From: Mycocentrospora acerina
Taxonomy: Eukaryota; Ascomycota; Dothideomycetes; Pleosporales
Reading direction: 5' to 3'
DNA: 64,000 bases
Assembly (NCBI GenBank): GCA_022701365.1
Contig: JAKUHH010000068.1
Coordinates: 621,189-685,188, forward strand
In this document: in pieces, positions 35,180 to 46,196 of the stretch
Numbering within the stretch: the first letter of the stretch is position 1
Layout of the letters: each line of letters begins with the position of its first letter
Translations under genes and position numbers: made by a program
Notes under the pieces: model-generated
What the model saw: the letters and a program-made list of their open reading frames with translations, nothing else
Database searches by the model: none
Told to the model about the DNA's origin: nothing

Positions 35180-35556
35180 CGGTGCGGGTGGACGGTGCAA
35201 TGCGGGCGGGCGGGCTGGCTGGCTGGCTGGCGGGTGGTTTTCTCCCACAGCCTGTGCTATGCAACACGTGACGGTGCTGGGTGGGATATTCTGCTGCGAC
35301 TCTGCTATGCAGCACGTGATGCCGCTGGGTGCGACAGCCTTGCCATACAGCACGTGACGGTGCTGGGTGGGATGCGCTGGGATGGCCTCGCTGATGCCCG
35401 GCGCAAGGTTCTGCCGCGCCGGCCCGCTCACCCGCCCAATGCGGCTAGCGCGCACAACGCGGCCTTCTTGTCCCCTCCACCACGAAAAAGTTCCATTGCG
35501 CGCTCACCACCACCGACCTCCACCGAGACCAGCTGCTTCCACGCCAAACCGTCAAG
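35180..35556. promoter_or_regulatory. Shared promoter of uS15m and uS2 with three CACGTGA boxes
   Basis: 377 bp between divergent ribosomal genes. CACGTG occurs at 35265-35270, 35313-35318 and 35351-35356, each followed by A and by a CGCTGGGT/GGTGCTGGGT-like stretch, so the boxes sit in degenerate ~40-48 bp repeats. CACGTG is the site of Cbf1/USF-type bHLH factors. A GGCT tetramer run lies at 35216-35231. Confidence 0.75.
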
Positions 35557-36648
35557 ATGGCTCCCAGCAACCTCCCCGCGATCTTCAACCCCACCCAGCA
35601 GGACATTGAGATGCTCCTCGTTGCCCAGTGCCACCTCGGCGCGAAGAACCTCCAGGTGCACATGGAGCCGTACCTGTGGAAGACCAGGCCCGACGGCGTC
35701 AACGTCATCAACGTTGGCAAGACGTGGGAGAAGATTGTTCTGGCTGCCCGCATCATTGTCGCCATTGACAACCCAGCCGACAGTACGTAGAGAGCTCATA
35801 CGCCCAGACGGACCTATACGCCCAGATGCGCGCACATACCCCCACATACGCGCAGACATGTGCACACATAGACACATATGCATATACACGAATGCATGCA
35901 CATTGGCTGACTGGTCTAGTTTGCGTCATCTCCGCCCGTCCCTACGGACAGCGTGCCGTGCTCAAGTTCGCCGCCCACACCGGTGCCGTCGCCATTGCCG
36001 GTCGCTTCACCCCCGGTAACTTCACCAACTACATCACCCGCTCGTTCAAGGAGCCCCGCCTGATCATCGTCACCGACCCGCGCACCGACGCCCAGGCCAT
36101 CAAGGAGGCCTCGTACGTCAACATCCCCGTCATTGTGAGTATCCCCCCGCCAATTGTCCACACCCCCGACTGCGGCTGACCATCCACAGGCCCTCTGCGA
36201 CGGTGACTCGCCCACCGAGTACGTCGATGTTGCCATCCCCACCAACAACAAGGGTCGCCACGCCATTGGTCTGATCTGGTGGATGCTTGCCCGTGAGGTC
36301 CTCCGCCTGCGCGGCACCCTCGCCAACCGCGAGACCGAGTGGGACGTCATGACCGATCTGTACTTCTACCGCGACCCCGAGGCCGAGGAGAACAAGGACA
36401 GCGCCGGCATCGAGGAGGCCAAGGCCCCCGGCGCCGACGAGGTTGGTGCTGGTGCCGTCGAGGCTGGCTTCACCAGCGAGTGGGAGGTCTCTGGCGCATC
36501 TGCCGGCGCCTTTACCTCGCAGGCTGCCGCCCCTGGTGCCAGCTGGGATGCTGAGGGCACCGACTGGGCTGCCTCTGGCGAGGCACCTGCCGCCACCGAG
36601 GGCTGGGGCGCCGAGACGGCTGAGAAGCCCACGACCACTCAGTGGTAG
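35557..36648 (+). CDS. RPS0: 40S ribosomal protein uS2 (RPS0/RPSA)
   Basis: Three exons: 35557-35782, 35920-36134 and 36190-36648; 299 residues. Introns are 137 and 55 nt. The product shows the eukaryotic uS2 core: ALCDGDSPTEYVDVAIPTNN, NKGRHAIGLIWWMLAREVL, ITRSFKEPRLIIVTDPRTD and HLGAKNLQVHMEPYLW. The C-terminal ~90 residues are an acidic Ala/Gly/Glu extension ending in EKPTTTQW, as in fungal and animal homologs. It is needed for late 40S maturation. The first intron is unusually rich in alternating CACATA/CGCAGA motifs. Confidence 0.97.
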
Positions 36649-37629
36649 ACGTGCACAGGCACTCTGCTTGAACGTGTTCCCTTACATACCCTGTCATTGA
36701 CAACCCATTACCTTGGCATGTCGGAGTAGGAGCAAGGATCGGAAAAGGAAAGGAAAATATCAGACCATTTCAGACATTGATCAGTTCAAAAGAATGCGCA
36801 TTATGTGTGGGGGCAGGCGAGCTGAAGGAACATGATCAATGCTAGCACTAACGAGGGAAAGATACCCATGTTCTATTCATTTCATGTTTAATGGAGTGAA
36901 GAGGACATGGGGGAAAGCCCTGTGCTAGCGATCGGGATGTTCTTGAGCTGACGCCCACTTCTTCAATCTAGCCTTGTCCTGCACTGTGTCTTGCTTGTTT
37001 TGTTTGTCTTGTTCGTCTTGCTCGTCTTGTTCGTCCTGTGCTGCAATGTGCCTTGCTTGCCCTGTGCAGTAGTATGTCTTGATTGCCTTGTGCTACCTTG
37101 TGCTGTAGTACGTGTTGCTGTGATGTGTCCCACTTTTCCCTGATGTGATGGGTAGTGGTGTTGAGTACAAGTGTGTGTTGTTGGTACGTGCAAGTTGATG
37201 GACCAACGCTCGTGATGCGACACTTGTAAAGTTTCTCCGTAACAGTAGACTACCACACGTTCACGCATGTTAACAGTAAGGCGATGCCGTGTTCAACAAG
37301 ACACATTTTCCAATTCTTGCCTAGGTATCTATACAGGACAAGACTTGGATTGCTGCATGAGCAAAAGAATGGCCACCGCCAGCCCTGTCGAGTCAGGGCT
37401 GTCCCTTGCATAACGGCGGGACCGACCGTCGGAGCCAGACACGATCGCCGGGCTGGCCATTGCACTCCATTCATCCATCCATCCATCCCTCTCAACACGT
37501 CCACGCCAGGGTTCGGCGAATCACCACCCTCCACCCTGTTCTCTGCCCTTTTTCCCTTTCATCGCGTCTGCGCGCAAACGCACACACACATATACACATA
37601 TATATATATATATATATATATAAAATACC
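36649..37629. other. Intergenic, low-complexity
   Basis: About 1 kb between two plus-strand genes. At 36985-37040 there is a degenerate CTTGTTCGT-type repeat. At 37470-37490 there is an ATCC run. At 37578-37622 a CA run passes into a TA run that reaches almost to the next start codon. No gene seen. Confidence 0.6.
37598..37621 (+). repeat. TA dinucleotide run just before the EAF start codon
   Basis: An uninterrupted (TA)n ends about 8 nt before ATG 37630 and is preceded by CA-rich sequence. It lies in the presumed 5' leader or core promoter. Confidence 0.85.
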
Positions 37630-38993
37630 ATGGCGTCTCCCACACTCGAAGGCCGTGTCGAGCCTCACAAAAAAGCTCACTTTAGCCTGCACATTAGCGA
37701 CCGCATAACCAAAAACGACTCTTCTTCAGGGAGCTTCAGCAGCGTCAAATGTAGCCCGGGCCCTTTCCCATCCATTGCCGTCCACACGGGCTGACATGGC
37801 GCTCAGACAACCACAAGCCCGCGCAGAAGTCCGACACGCGCACCACAACCCTCACAGCTTCGTCGGCCAACGCATACAACCTCAAGATCGAGGATGGCGA
37901 CAGCGACATCTTCACATTCACAGGCCAACGCACCGAGCCCAACAAGTCGTACATGTTGCTCTTCGATCCCGCGTCCCAGAAAGCAACGCTCGAGCCTCTG
38001 ACCAATGCATACACATTCAATCTGGCGACAAGAAACCGCCAGGACATATCCTCCCAGCACCCCAAGATATACCCCAAGAAGCTGAAAGACGGCGCACAGC
38101 CCAAGCCCGACGCCGAAGAGGACCTGTTTGGCGACCCGGCAAACGACCAAGACGACAACGAGCCAGACCAGGACAACCCCTACGACTTTCGCCATTTCCT
38201 GCCCAAGGAGAAGGAAAAGCGCGGCGACGAGTCCGAGTACGGCATGGTTTCCTCGCCAGACTCCAGAAGCATAGTCACCACACCACAGGTGAGCGCCGCA
38301 TTCGTCGCTAAGCCAAAGCCCAAGCCCGAGCCAGCGCCCAGCAAAAAACGCAAAACCGCTCCTCCAGCGAACCCCATGATCTCAAAACCACGAGCAGCCC
38401 CTGCGCCTGTCGTGCGCGTCGAGCGCCCCGCTCCCGAACGTGCACCCGACCCCGTGGCACCAAAGTCCTCCAAGATCAAATCCGCCGAACTAGTCCACTC
38501 CTCCGACGAGTCCTCTGTTGCCTCTCCCCACGACGAAGATGCAGAAGGCGAATCCGATTGGGACGGGGGCCTGGAAATCGAAGTCCCCGACGCGCGACCC
38601 CCCCGCCCACGACAAAATCTCAGCGCCAACATGCCCACCCAACAACAACATCATCTGCGCTCCCCATCCAACGGGCCCATCTCCCTCGCCAGCGCAACAA
38701 ACTCCCCCAACGCACATGCCTTTTCCTCACGCGCAGCCCACGACGAAGGGGAAATCGACTTTGGTGATTTGGGCGATGAGGACGCAGAAGGAGAGGACGA
38801 CGACGATGAAGATGACGACAGACCCTACGAAGGAGATGGCGATGTGGAACCAATGGACATTGGGCCCCCTGTACACCGCAAGAGCACAGCAGGATTGGTG
38901 GAAGAAGACGGCGACGAAGATGATCCCCTATACAAGGAGATGATGGAGGGTCTTGCCGGTGGGGAGAGTAGTGAGGAAAGTGAGGAGGAGTAG
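37630..38993 (+). CDS. EAF (ELL-associated factor)-like RNA polymerase II elongation protein
   Basis: Two exons, 37630-37750 and 37807-38993; 435 residues. Splicing joins SFSSVK to YNHKPAQKSDTRTTTL. The N-terminal ~120 residues match the EAF domain: SGSFSSVKYNHKP, AYNLKIEDGD, FTFTGQRTEPNKSYMLLFD and ATLEPLTNAYTFNL. Family members stimulate elongation by binding ELL and Pol II in the nucleus. The rest is disordered: basic (KKRKTAPPANP), then strongly acidic (GDLGDEDAEGEDDDDEDDDR), ending ESSEESEEE. The start codon directly follows a TA microsatellite, which may affect expression between strains. Confidence 0.88.
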
Positions 38994-39591
38994 ATTGCCA
39001 GTCAATCAGTGGCATGTTGAGCTATTCTAATGTTGTGGAATTGGAATAAAAAAGGAGATGCTTGATTTGATTTGATTTGATTTGCTATTCACTAAATAGC
39101 ATAGGAGAAATCTTCTTGTTTAACAATCATACGTTTCCATGAGAATGAGAAATCAGCACCATCACCATTACTATTGTCTTGTTCCAATCACCGTCACATG
39201 ACCTCATTCCTGACAATATTTGCATGAGAGCCGTGGGTGTCCCTTCCCAAAGAAGAAAAACAATATGAAGGGGGAAGAAGATATGGCATACAGGGAGATG
39301 TCAATACAAGGAAGGAAGAAAACAAACAAACAAGAAAATTTTTGCGTCAATACATGCTTGAGTCGGTGCGTATCAAAGGTATGTCAATTACAACATATAC
39401 GGCTAATTAGAGTTATATACACGTCAACATATTAGATTGGACTAAATCCTGACATAGGTATATTTATTTAAAATATCATATCCGCCACACAATGTACTAC
39501 TTCCAGCTTTATATACACACGCAGAAATAAACACACAAACAGACACAGAGCACGTTGGTCAAAATAAAAATCCCCCCCCTCTGTCCACTCC
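38994..39591. other. Convergent 3' intergenic
   Basis: 598 bp between converging genes. A TTTGA pentamer run is at 39062-39084. The rest is AT-rich 3' flank. No gene seen. Confidence 0.6.
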
Positions 39592-42198
39592 TCAACCCAG
39601 CAGCACATGCACCGTCACCGCCACACTCGGCACCCCGTCCGCCATCGCAAACAACATCCAATACCCAGGCAACAAGACGCCCGCATCCCCCGGAAGCGTA
39701 ACCTGGTACCTCGTCGTCCCGTTTCCAGCTGATGACGACGACAACGACGACGACAACGTCTCGAGCGGCACCCGCCGCTGGTCTGTATTCACCGCATGAG
39801 TCGCGCTGCCCATTCGGACGAGCGAAAAGGTAAAAGGCCCCGGGGTGGTCATTTCAATGGACAGTGTGCCGCCGGGGGGAAGGGCAGAGGGGGAGGCGGA
39901 GGAGATGGTTGGGCGGGGAGCGGGGGTTGTGCCGTCCTAGAGAGAGGGAAAAAAAAGGAAAGGTTAGCAGTGGGATTGGTGGGGTGAAGAGAGTACTGGG
40001 GGGGTTTTTTTTGGAGAGGGGGACAGAGAGAGAGAGAGAGATACAGACAGACAGACAGACAGAGAAGAAGGGAGGGAGAGAGACGGAGAAAAAAAAGGCA
40101 ACGTACTGGTTGGAAGAGATAGGGTGGGGAGAAGAATTGGCCGTCGAAATGGTTGGCGGAGCATCCGTTGCAGAGGCCGCCGCCGCCGAGGAAGACGGTG
40201 GCGTCGGGCATGAGGAGCGCAGTGGAATGGTAATTGCGGGCGATGGAGTGGCTACGTAGCTGTGGTGAAGAGGGCGTTGTCGTTAGTTTCATATATCTAT
40301 CTATCTATACACCTCTGTGTGTGTATGTGTTTTTGGCATTTCGGCCAGGATAGTGGAGCGTGCGTGGTACGTACTTTGGTAAAAGTCTTTGTTTCGGGAT
40401 CGAATAGTTCGGGGAATAGCACGGGGTCGAGGTCGGAGAAGAGGCGGGCGTAGGTTGTGCCGCCTAGGATGACGACTTTTCCATCTGGCAGGACGACGCC
40501 GTTGGCAAAGGCGCGGGGGTACGCGCCGTTTTGAATCTTTTCGACTTGCACGGGCTGGTTGGGCTCGCCGAGAGTGATGATGTGGGCATTGGATGTAGCT
40601 CTTGAGCCGTCGTAACTGGGTGAACCCCCGAGAGTCAAAATCTTCCCGGCAGTGGCGCTGTTTCTTGTCAGTATCTGCCCTCACCTGTGTAGAAGAAAAA
40701 AAGTCTACTTACTCGTACATGACAAACACTCCGCACATGGAGTCGGCGTCGTTGCCTCGGTTCCCCACGCCCTTTTGGCTACCAGCTCCCCGAGTACCAT
40801 ACCAGTTCATTGCGCGACTAGGGCCAGCCTGGAAGACGTGTCCTTCCTTCCAACCAAATAGCCATGCGTGTGAGTCGGCTCTGAATGACCCACGACCAGT
40901 AGCCATGAGCATGGGTGCGACCGGCGCTTTGGGAAGTTTAATCGACGTGTTGTTTCTTGGACTGTAAATCTCGCCATCTTTGGTGCCGGTACCACGAAAG
41001 TCCCCGCCTATTGAAAACACGTTCCCATCCGAAGTGAGCGTGCTGGACTGGTAGGCTCGAGGTATCGCCATGTTGGCGGCTGCGGACCAACTATTGCTGC
41101 CCGAATCGAAGATACTCGTCTTTTGGTGCGTGGATCCCCCAGTGACAATGACCTGCTCATAGAATTAGCAACAGCTAGTTAGTTCATTTCATTCAATTCT
41201 CTCCATACCTTGCCGTTGGCGTCGAGAGTGATGCCGGGGCAAAACATATCATGCTGAGTGTCTTGCACAACATGCTCACTGACAGTTTTGCTCTTCGTAT
41301 CGTAGATTGCGGTGTATGTCTTGCCATTGCCGGGAAATGTCCATCTGTTTGCCCATCCCGCAGACCATACTAACAGGTTACCGCTCTGTGGCAATAACGA
41401 TATGGCAACGGGAATGACTGGAAATTTGATGAGCTCGTCCCACCGTCCGATGCTCTTGTACTGAGAAAAGTCAAGCTCGTATAAATTGAAGTAGTTAACA
41501 GCGCCACAAAACGTTCCAGTATTACTACGGCATGCTACTCGACAAATAGTCTCTCCCTTCTTGACCGCATTTTTGACTTTATCCCCGCAGTAGCATTGGT
41601 TGCCGTTTTCAACACCCATATAGCGAGACTGGTAAGTAGAGCAGTGGTCCTGGCACATCTGGATAGTCATTGCCGCGTTAGTTAAGCTTGGATAGTCGTC
41701 CAGTGCCTTTCCTTTCGTAGGTTCTTGGTGACAGCCTTGATGCTGAATAGTGCTTGGGATTTCGGGCGTGATCAACTTGTCCTTTGGCCCATAAATATTG
41801 AGTAGATTGATGGCACCGCAAAATTTCTCGCTGTCTCCTGGGCAAGGTGTGTTGCACTGTGTTAGAGGAGCACCTACAGTGCCGGCGCCAAGAACATCTC
41901 CACAGAAGCACTGGGTACCACGGCTGACTCCATACATGACCGCGTTCGAATTTGCGCAGTGAGTACTGCATTTATCAATGCTCATCTGTGCATTGGTAAG
42001 GCTGGCAAAGGTCGCGAGCGCCTTGCCTCGTGCGGTCTCTCGGAAACACCCAAGATGAACCTTGGGTTCTTGTGCACTTGGTTCTGTTGAAGGCATTTTA
42101 TAGTCAGCGTCTGAAGGCTGGCCCATTTGACACTGGCCAAATGAGAATGAAAGAACAAATAGCGTTGCGAGCAGCATAGCCTTTGTAGAGGCCATCAT
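39592..42198 (-). CDS. WSC-domain AA5 copper radical oxidase (galactose/glyoxal oxidase type)
   Basis: Five exons: 42198-41209, 41152-40713, 40657-40375, 40259-40107 and 39936-39592; 736 residues. A signal peptide (LLATLFVLSFSFGQC) is followed by two cysteine-rich WSC domains (about 47-139 and 150-245; GCFRE/GCHQE, CFCGD/CYCGD, FCGAINLLNIY/FCGAVNYFNLY). The AA5 catalytic domain comes next, with kelch repeats and a C-terminal Ig-like domain. Expected copper and cofactor residues are present: Cys320 (FCPGI), Tyr364 (RAYQSS), Tyr581-His582 (RNYHS) and His669 (SATHAVNTDQRR). The residue stacking on the Cys-Tyr cofactor, Trp290 in galactose oxidase, is Phe382 here (GGDFRG), so substrate range probably differs. 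Secreted; makes H2O2. WSC domains suggest polysaccharide binding. Confidence 0.93.
40021..40065 (+). repeat. GA and ACAG microsatellites in an AA5 oxidase intron
   Basis: A GA run followed by an ACAG tetramer run lies inside the fourth intron (39937-40106), which at 170 nt is the longest of this gene. Confidence 0.75.
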
Positions 42199-43804
42199 GT
42201 TGAGGAAGAAAGGGAAACTGAAGAATAATATGAAATAAAGGGTTGAGAAACAGTGGAAAAGGAAATTTCAATAAATTATCTGTAGTGAAAGTAAGGGTGA
42301 ATAGTGTAAGAGTAATGAACGTACTGTTCTACAACTGTAGAACGATGATAATCGAAAGCTCAAGTACAAGTTGAGCGTCACTGCTGAAGCTTCAGCACAC
42401 GAGGGACTCAATCATTTATATCTGCAACCCAAAACTCAATCAGCAATACGCGAAGTTGTTTACTAGTAAATTCACCAATGTAGCTAAGCCGATCTATACT
42501 ATAGAGTTTGGACATGGTCAAGTGTTGTCGAATGCCAATACATGCCGAGCATCTAGGTCTGAAACTCAGGTCAGATACCAAGCATGTGCTTGCCGAAGTC
42601 AGTTCAACTTCGGAATTCACAAACAATTAATAACTAGTGAACAATAAAGGTATTTCGAAATGGTAATACGTATTGATCAATGCAATTTCTACAACCTCTA
42701 CCTTGTAGTGTTGAGTTGGCAGCTAAGAGTGTTGCGGTATGAACTCTGCGCAACATCTGGGTAACATCTGCCAGACGAAGGGCTTAACCTAATACAGTGA
42801 CTCCAGCCACTACTATCTTTGGCCAAGGCTCGTATACAAATAGAAAGGAGTGCAAGCTCTTCAAACATACAGCCAAGAAAGACAAAAGTCTGGTGAACTA
42901 TTGAAGAGGGAAGCTAAGGATTTGGACCTTCAATCGGCAATCATTAATAGGTTCAACTTGCCCAATTAGTACAAAGTACCAGTGAAGAGACCGCCCCAGC
43001 GTTTGAATTACTGCGAAGCGAGGTCTCCGGATCGTGTTGACGATTAGTTCCACGCTAATGCGCGCTTGATCTACCCGCCAGCTGCGATCAGTTCATCGAC
43101 AGGTACCTGCATATCACGAGAGCAACGGCGGGTGCCTGCAGTTTCAAGAAGCTTTGTCGAGTAGAAACCACAGTTCTGACCACTCCAGGCACATAAGGCC
43201 CCCGAATTAATCGTGTTGACGAGGGCAAATTTGAACTAAGATCTGCCTTGTACAAACCGTGGATGGGGAAAATTGAGTAATTAATAAATGTCTTAACCGA
43301 TAAAGGCAAATTCTAGTAATTTAGTAATTACTAATTTACTAAATCACATACACAATACGTGCATGGCTAGTAATTGGCAACAACTTACTTACTAATAACT
43401 AAACTTCCCCCGTCCAGAATACAAACGAATTTGGGAACCATTTGGTAGAACTTCTCTCAGGCCTTGTAAATAGAATGGTCGTGGCTTGGTTTGTTGGGCA
43501 GACTCTTGCGGTTGGGCTACATCTACATTGTATCTTGTCTAAACACACACTTCCTCGGCGTAGGCCCCTCAAGTTATTCCAAAAGCAGTGTTTCAAATCT
43601 CCGCGAAATGCTTCTACTGCGCTATCGCTGTTATTTAAGCTTTTCACCATGGTATTCATATTTTGAGTTTTATTCTGTTGGTAACTACAACTACTTGATC
43701 ATACCAGTCAGGCTGGCTGTTGCAGGTTGCGCTGCGATTCTACGACGAAGTACTTTATTCCTTGTACTTACTTCCACGTAGGCTAAACCTCGGTCAAAGC
43801 CGAA
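42199..43804. other. Intergenic, no gene seen
   Basis: 1.6 kb, AT-rich in places. At 43315-43345 there is a palindromic stretch around TAGTAATTACTA with further TAGTAAT-like copies nearby. The first ~200 bases are probably the AA5 oxidase promoter. Confidence 0.6.
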
Positions 43805-45064
43805 CTAAACCTCCTGGAATGGCACACGACGGCTTCTCGTCTTCCTGGGAACATACTCTGCCTCGCCTTCATCAGAGTCTTCGTCTATCTGAGTCACCTT
43901 GGCCGATGTCTTCTTCTTGGTCCGCTTCGGCCTGGGGTCATCATGGTTATCACCCTTTTCCTCATTCATATTATCTCCGTTACCTTGATCTTCGTTATCA
44001 TCATCATGCATGTTCTTTCGCTTCTTCGCTCGTGTCTTCTTGGGTCCAGCCTCATGGCTCTGTTGCGGCGGCTCAACAATTTCACCCCTCTGGAAGGTGT
44101 CAAGGATTACTTGCTCGTATTCATCGGGGATGTTGTTGAACCCATCGAAAGAATCTCGCCCAAAGCATTCTTTGGCTGCGTCAAGATCGATCTTGGACAT
44201 GCATTTCCTACAAATTTATCAGCAGTTGAACAGCGGTACTCACACTAGCCGAGACAACTATACCAGTGCTTGTAAAGTGTCGATACGTGCTCTCCGTCGA
44301 AATCGACCAAGATTCCAAGTCGCAGTTCGCCCTTGAGAATCTTTACACCTGAAGCCTGACACACTGAGCCACGGCAACCAGCAACTCTTCTAGCAACGTC
44401 AACTTGGTATCTAGTAGTACAAAGAACATTAGCGCATAATTAGCCATATGGATTCAATACCTGACATGGCTTACCCAATCGCATTTAATATTTCTCCGCC
44501 ATACTTGGGCGCACGCTTCGCAAGGTCTTCTGAGATTCCTTTGAACTCTTTGTCGGTAACACAGTCATTCTCGAATGCGAGACGCAGCTGTTCTTGGCTC
44601 TCGGAGCTAAGGCACTGGTAGCCAGGTGCTTTGGTAGCATCGTTATCCGTGGTCTCTTTGAGTCCTCTGAGTTGATGTTTTGTTGCACAACCCCTGCTCA
44701 AGCGTTAATGATGCAAAAGTTAGATATCACAATCATGGGTGGGGAAGCTCATGTTTGAGAGGTTGTCTATACTAAGAGTGATGTCGAATGGTGTGTGCCC
44801 ATCAGAAAGCTGTTCGACAAAACTCACCAGTGACGCCAGGCCATGTACCAACGCTGCTCCTCATCTCTGTTGAATAAGGTATGTGTTCCAATACGGAGCT
44901 CTCCCTTCTCGATCTTGACTTTGCGGCTCTTACAGTTCGCTTGCTGGCATACGGCTAGGTTGTTGGCTGCATGCTCTATACTCTGTTAGGAGGAGATCAG
45001 TAATGAGGTGTGACAGTGATGAACCTAGCCGCCACTTTAGGCCCTCCCCAGTGTATCCCTCCAT
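43805..45064 (-). CDS. Protein with two PARP-type zinc fingers, no PARP catalytic domain
   Basis: Five exons: 45064-45025, 44975-44828, 44693-44475, 44410-44264 and 44207-43805; 318 residues. Two similar modules are visible. Module one: CQQANCKSRKVKIEKGELRI, then WRHWGC. Module two: CRGSVCQASGVKILKGELRL, then YKHWKC. Each gives C-x4-C ... H-x2-C, the PARP-type finger that binds DNA breaks in PARP1 and DNA ligase III. After them comes a basic/acidic disordered tail with nuclear-type signals (KKTRAKKRKN, RPKRTKKKT). A similar two-finger protein is Hpz1 of fission yeast. Role in DNA damage or replication is inferred. Every finger ends exactly at an intron that splits the HW-x-C tryptophan codon. 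Confidence 0.88.
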
Positions 45065-45554
45065 ATTTGAGAATTCCGGCAGTTGTTTAGGAAGATAGTT
45101 CGATGCACAAGACGTATATAGGTGAGGAAGTGAAGCGAGAAGGTGAAAAGTGAATGCTGTTGATGATTGTCTTGGCGTTTGGAATGAAGAAGCTGCGACG
45201 TGCTTGTGTGCGAGTAAGACAAACGACGCTCAGTATTGGAGTGTCTTGAAGACGTGATGCAAAGGGTGGACCTAATCGTCATGCATACATATTTTCCCAA
45301 GAAAAGTGACTGGGCACAGAAGAAAGAGATGACAGCATAGCGGAGGAGAAGAGAATATGCCAACACACAAGGGACACAACATATGGGAAGAAACCTACGA
45401 AAAATTGCGAGGTGTTTACCTTTCACGATGCCTCTAACTCTAGCTGATACTAACTATTCAGGTTAAAGATAACTGACTAATCCTTGACCAACATGACTTG
45501 CCCTTTCCAAACGCCTATAAAACGCAAACAAAATACCATATCCACGTGTATTCC
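45065..45554. other. Intergenic, no gene seen
   Basis: 490 bp between two minus-strand genes, including the upstream region of the PARP-finger gene and the 3' flank of the thioredoxin gene. Confidence 0.55.
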
Positions 45555-46196
45555 TCATCTCCTTGCATTGACCTTGAAAGGGCTCTCATCCGCAGCCTTG
45601 TACGCGTCAAACGCAAACAGACTGACTACATACAAGGCCAAAAACCGAATGATGATATCGCTCAAACCTCCATTCCCCATCAGGCCCTGCAACCCCCCAA
45701 ATGCGCCCTGATTCACTGGCCGGCTGGGCTGGGCTGCCGATCCGAGGGTGTAGCCCTTAGATTGGAAGGCGGCACCAGACGCACCAGACCCAGATGCAGC
45801 GTCGCTGGCAGCCTTGCGCACAGCAGCGGTGAGAGCTGGAGGGTTTGCGCCGCGTATGGTCTCGGTTACGGACGTGCCCTTGATCACAAGAAACGTAGGC
45901 ATACTACTTGCTGTCAGTCTTGAATTCCTTCTTTACCTTATCCGTCGGAAAGTAACGGGAACGTACGCCGAAACGCCATATTTCTTAGCGACCTCTTGCT
46001 GACTGTCCACATCGCACTTGACAAACTGAACCTTGCCTGGACGCGATTCTTTTTCTGCGAGGGCAGCAAAGACGGGAGCAATCGTCTTGCAAGGCCCGCA
46101 CCAGTCGGCATAGAAGTCGACTATTGTATATGTGGATTGGGAGAGGAGCGTGGAGAAGTGCGCCGATGAGGTGATGGTGGTAATTTTGCCCGGCAT
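45555..46196 (-). CDS. Thioredoxin-domain protein with C-terminal membrane anchor
   Basis: Two exons, 46196-45967 and 45903-45555; 192 residues. The N-terminal ~105 residues form a complete thioredoxin fold with YADWCGPCK (Cys33, Cys36) and the cis-proline loop VSAMPTFLVIK, which spans the intron. A flexible Ala/Ser/Gly linker follows. A hydrophobic stretch (DIIIRFLALYVVSLFAF, about 159-176) lies near the C-terminus with a short polar end. There is no signal peptide, so a tail-anchored protein with the thioredoxin domain in the cytosol is the simplest reading. The upstream start extension in the same frame is rejected as leader. It diverges from the GH105 gene. Confidence 0.88.

Noticed and set aside
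35180..35455. N-terminal extension of uS15m (92 codons)
   Set aside because: It reads through the CACGTGA repeats and GGCT run. A typical mitochondrial presequence begins at 35179.
34547..36019. 490-codon open frame on the plus strand
   Set aside because: It runs antisense through uS15m, across the promoter repeats and into uS2 in a wrong frame. It is composition-driven and has no family match.
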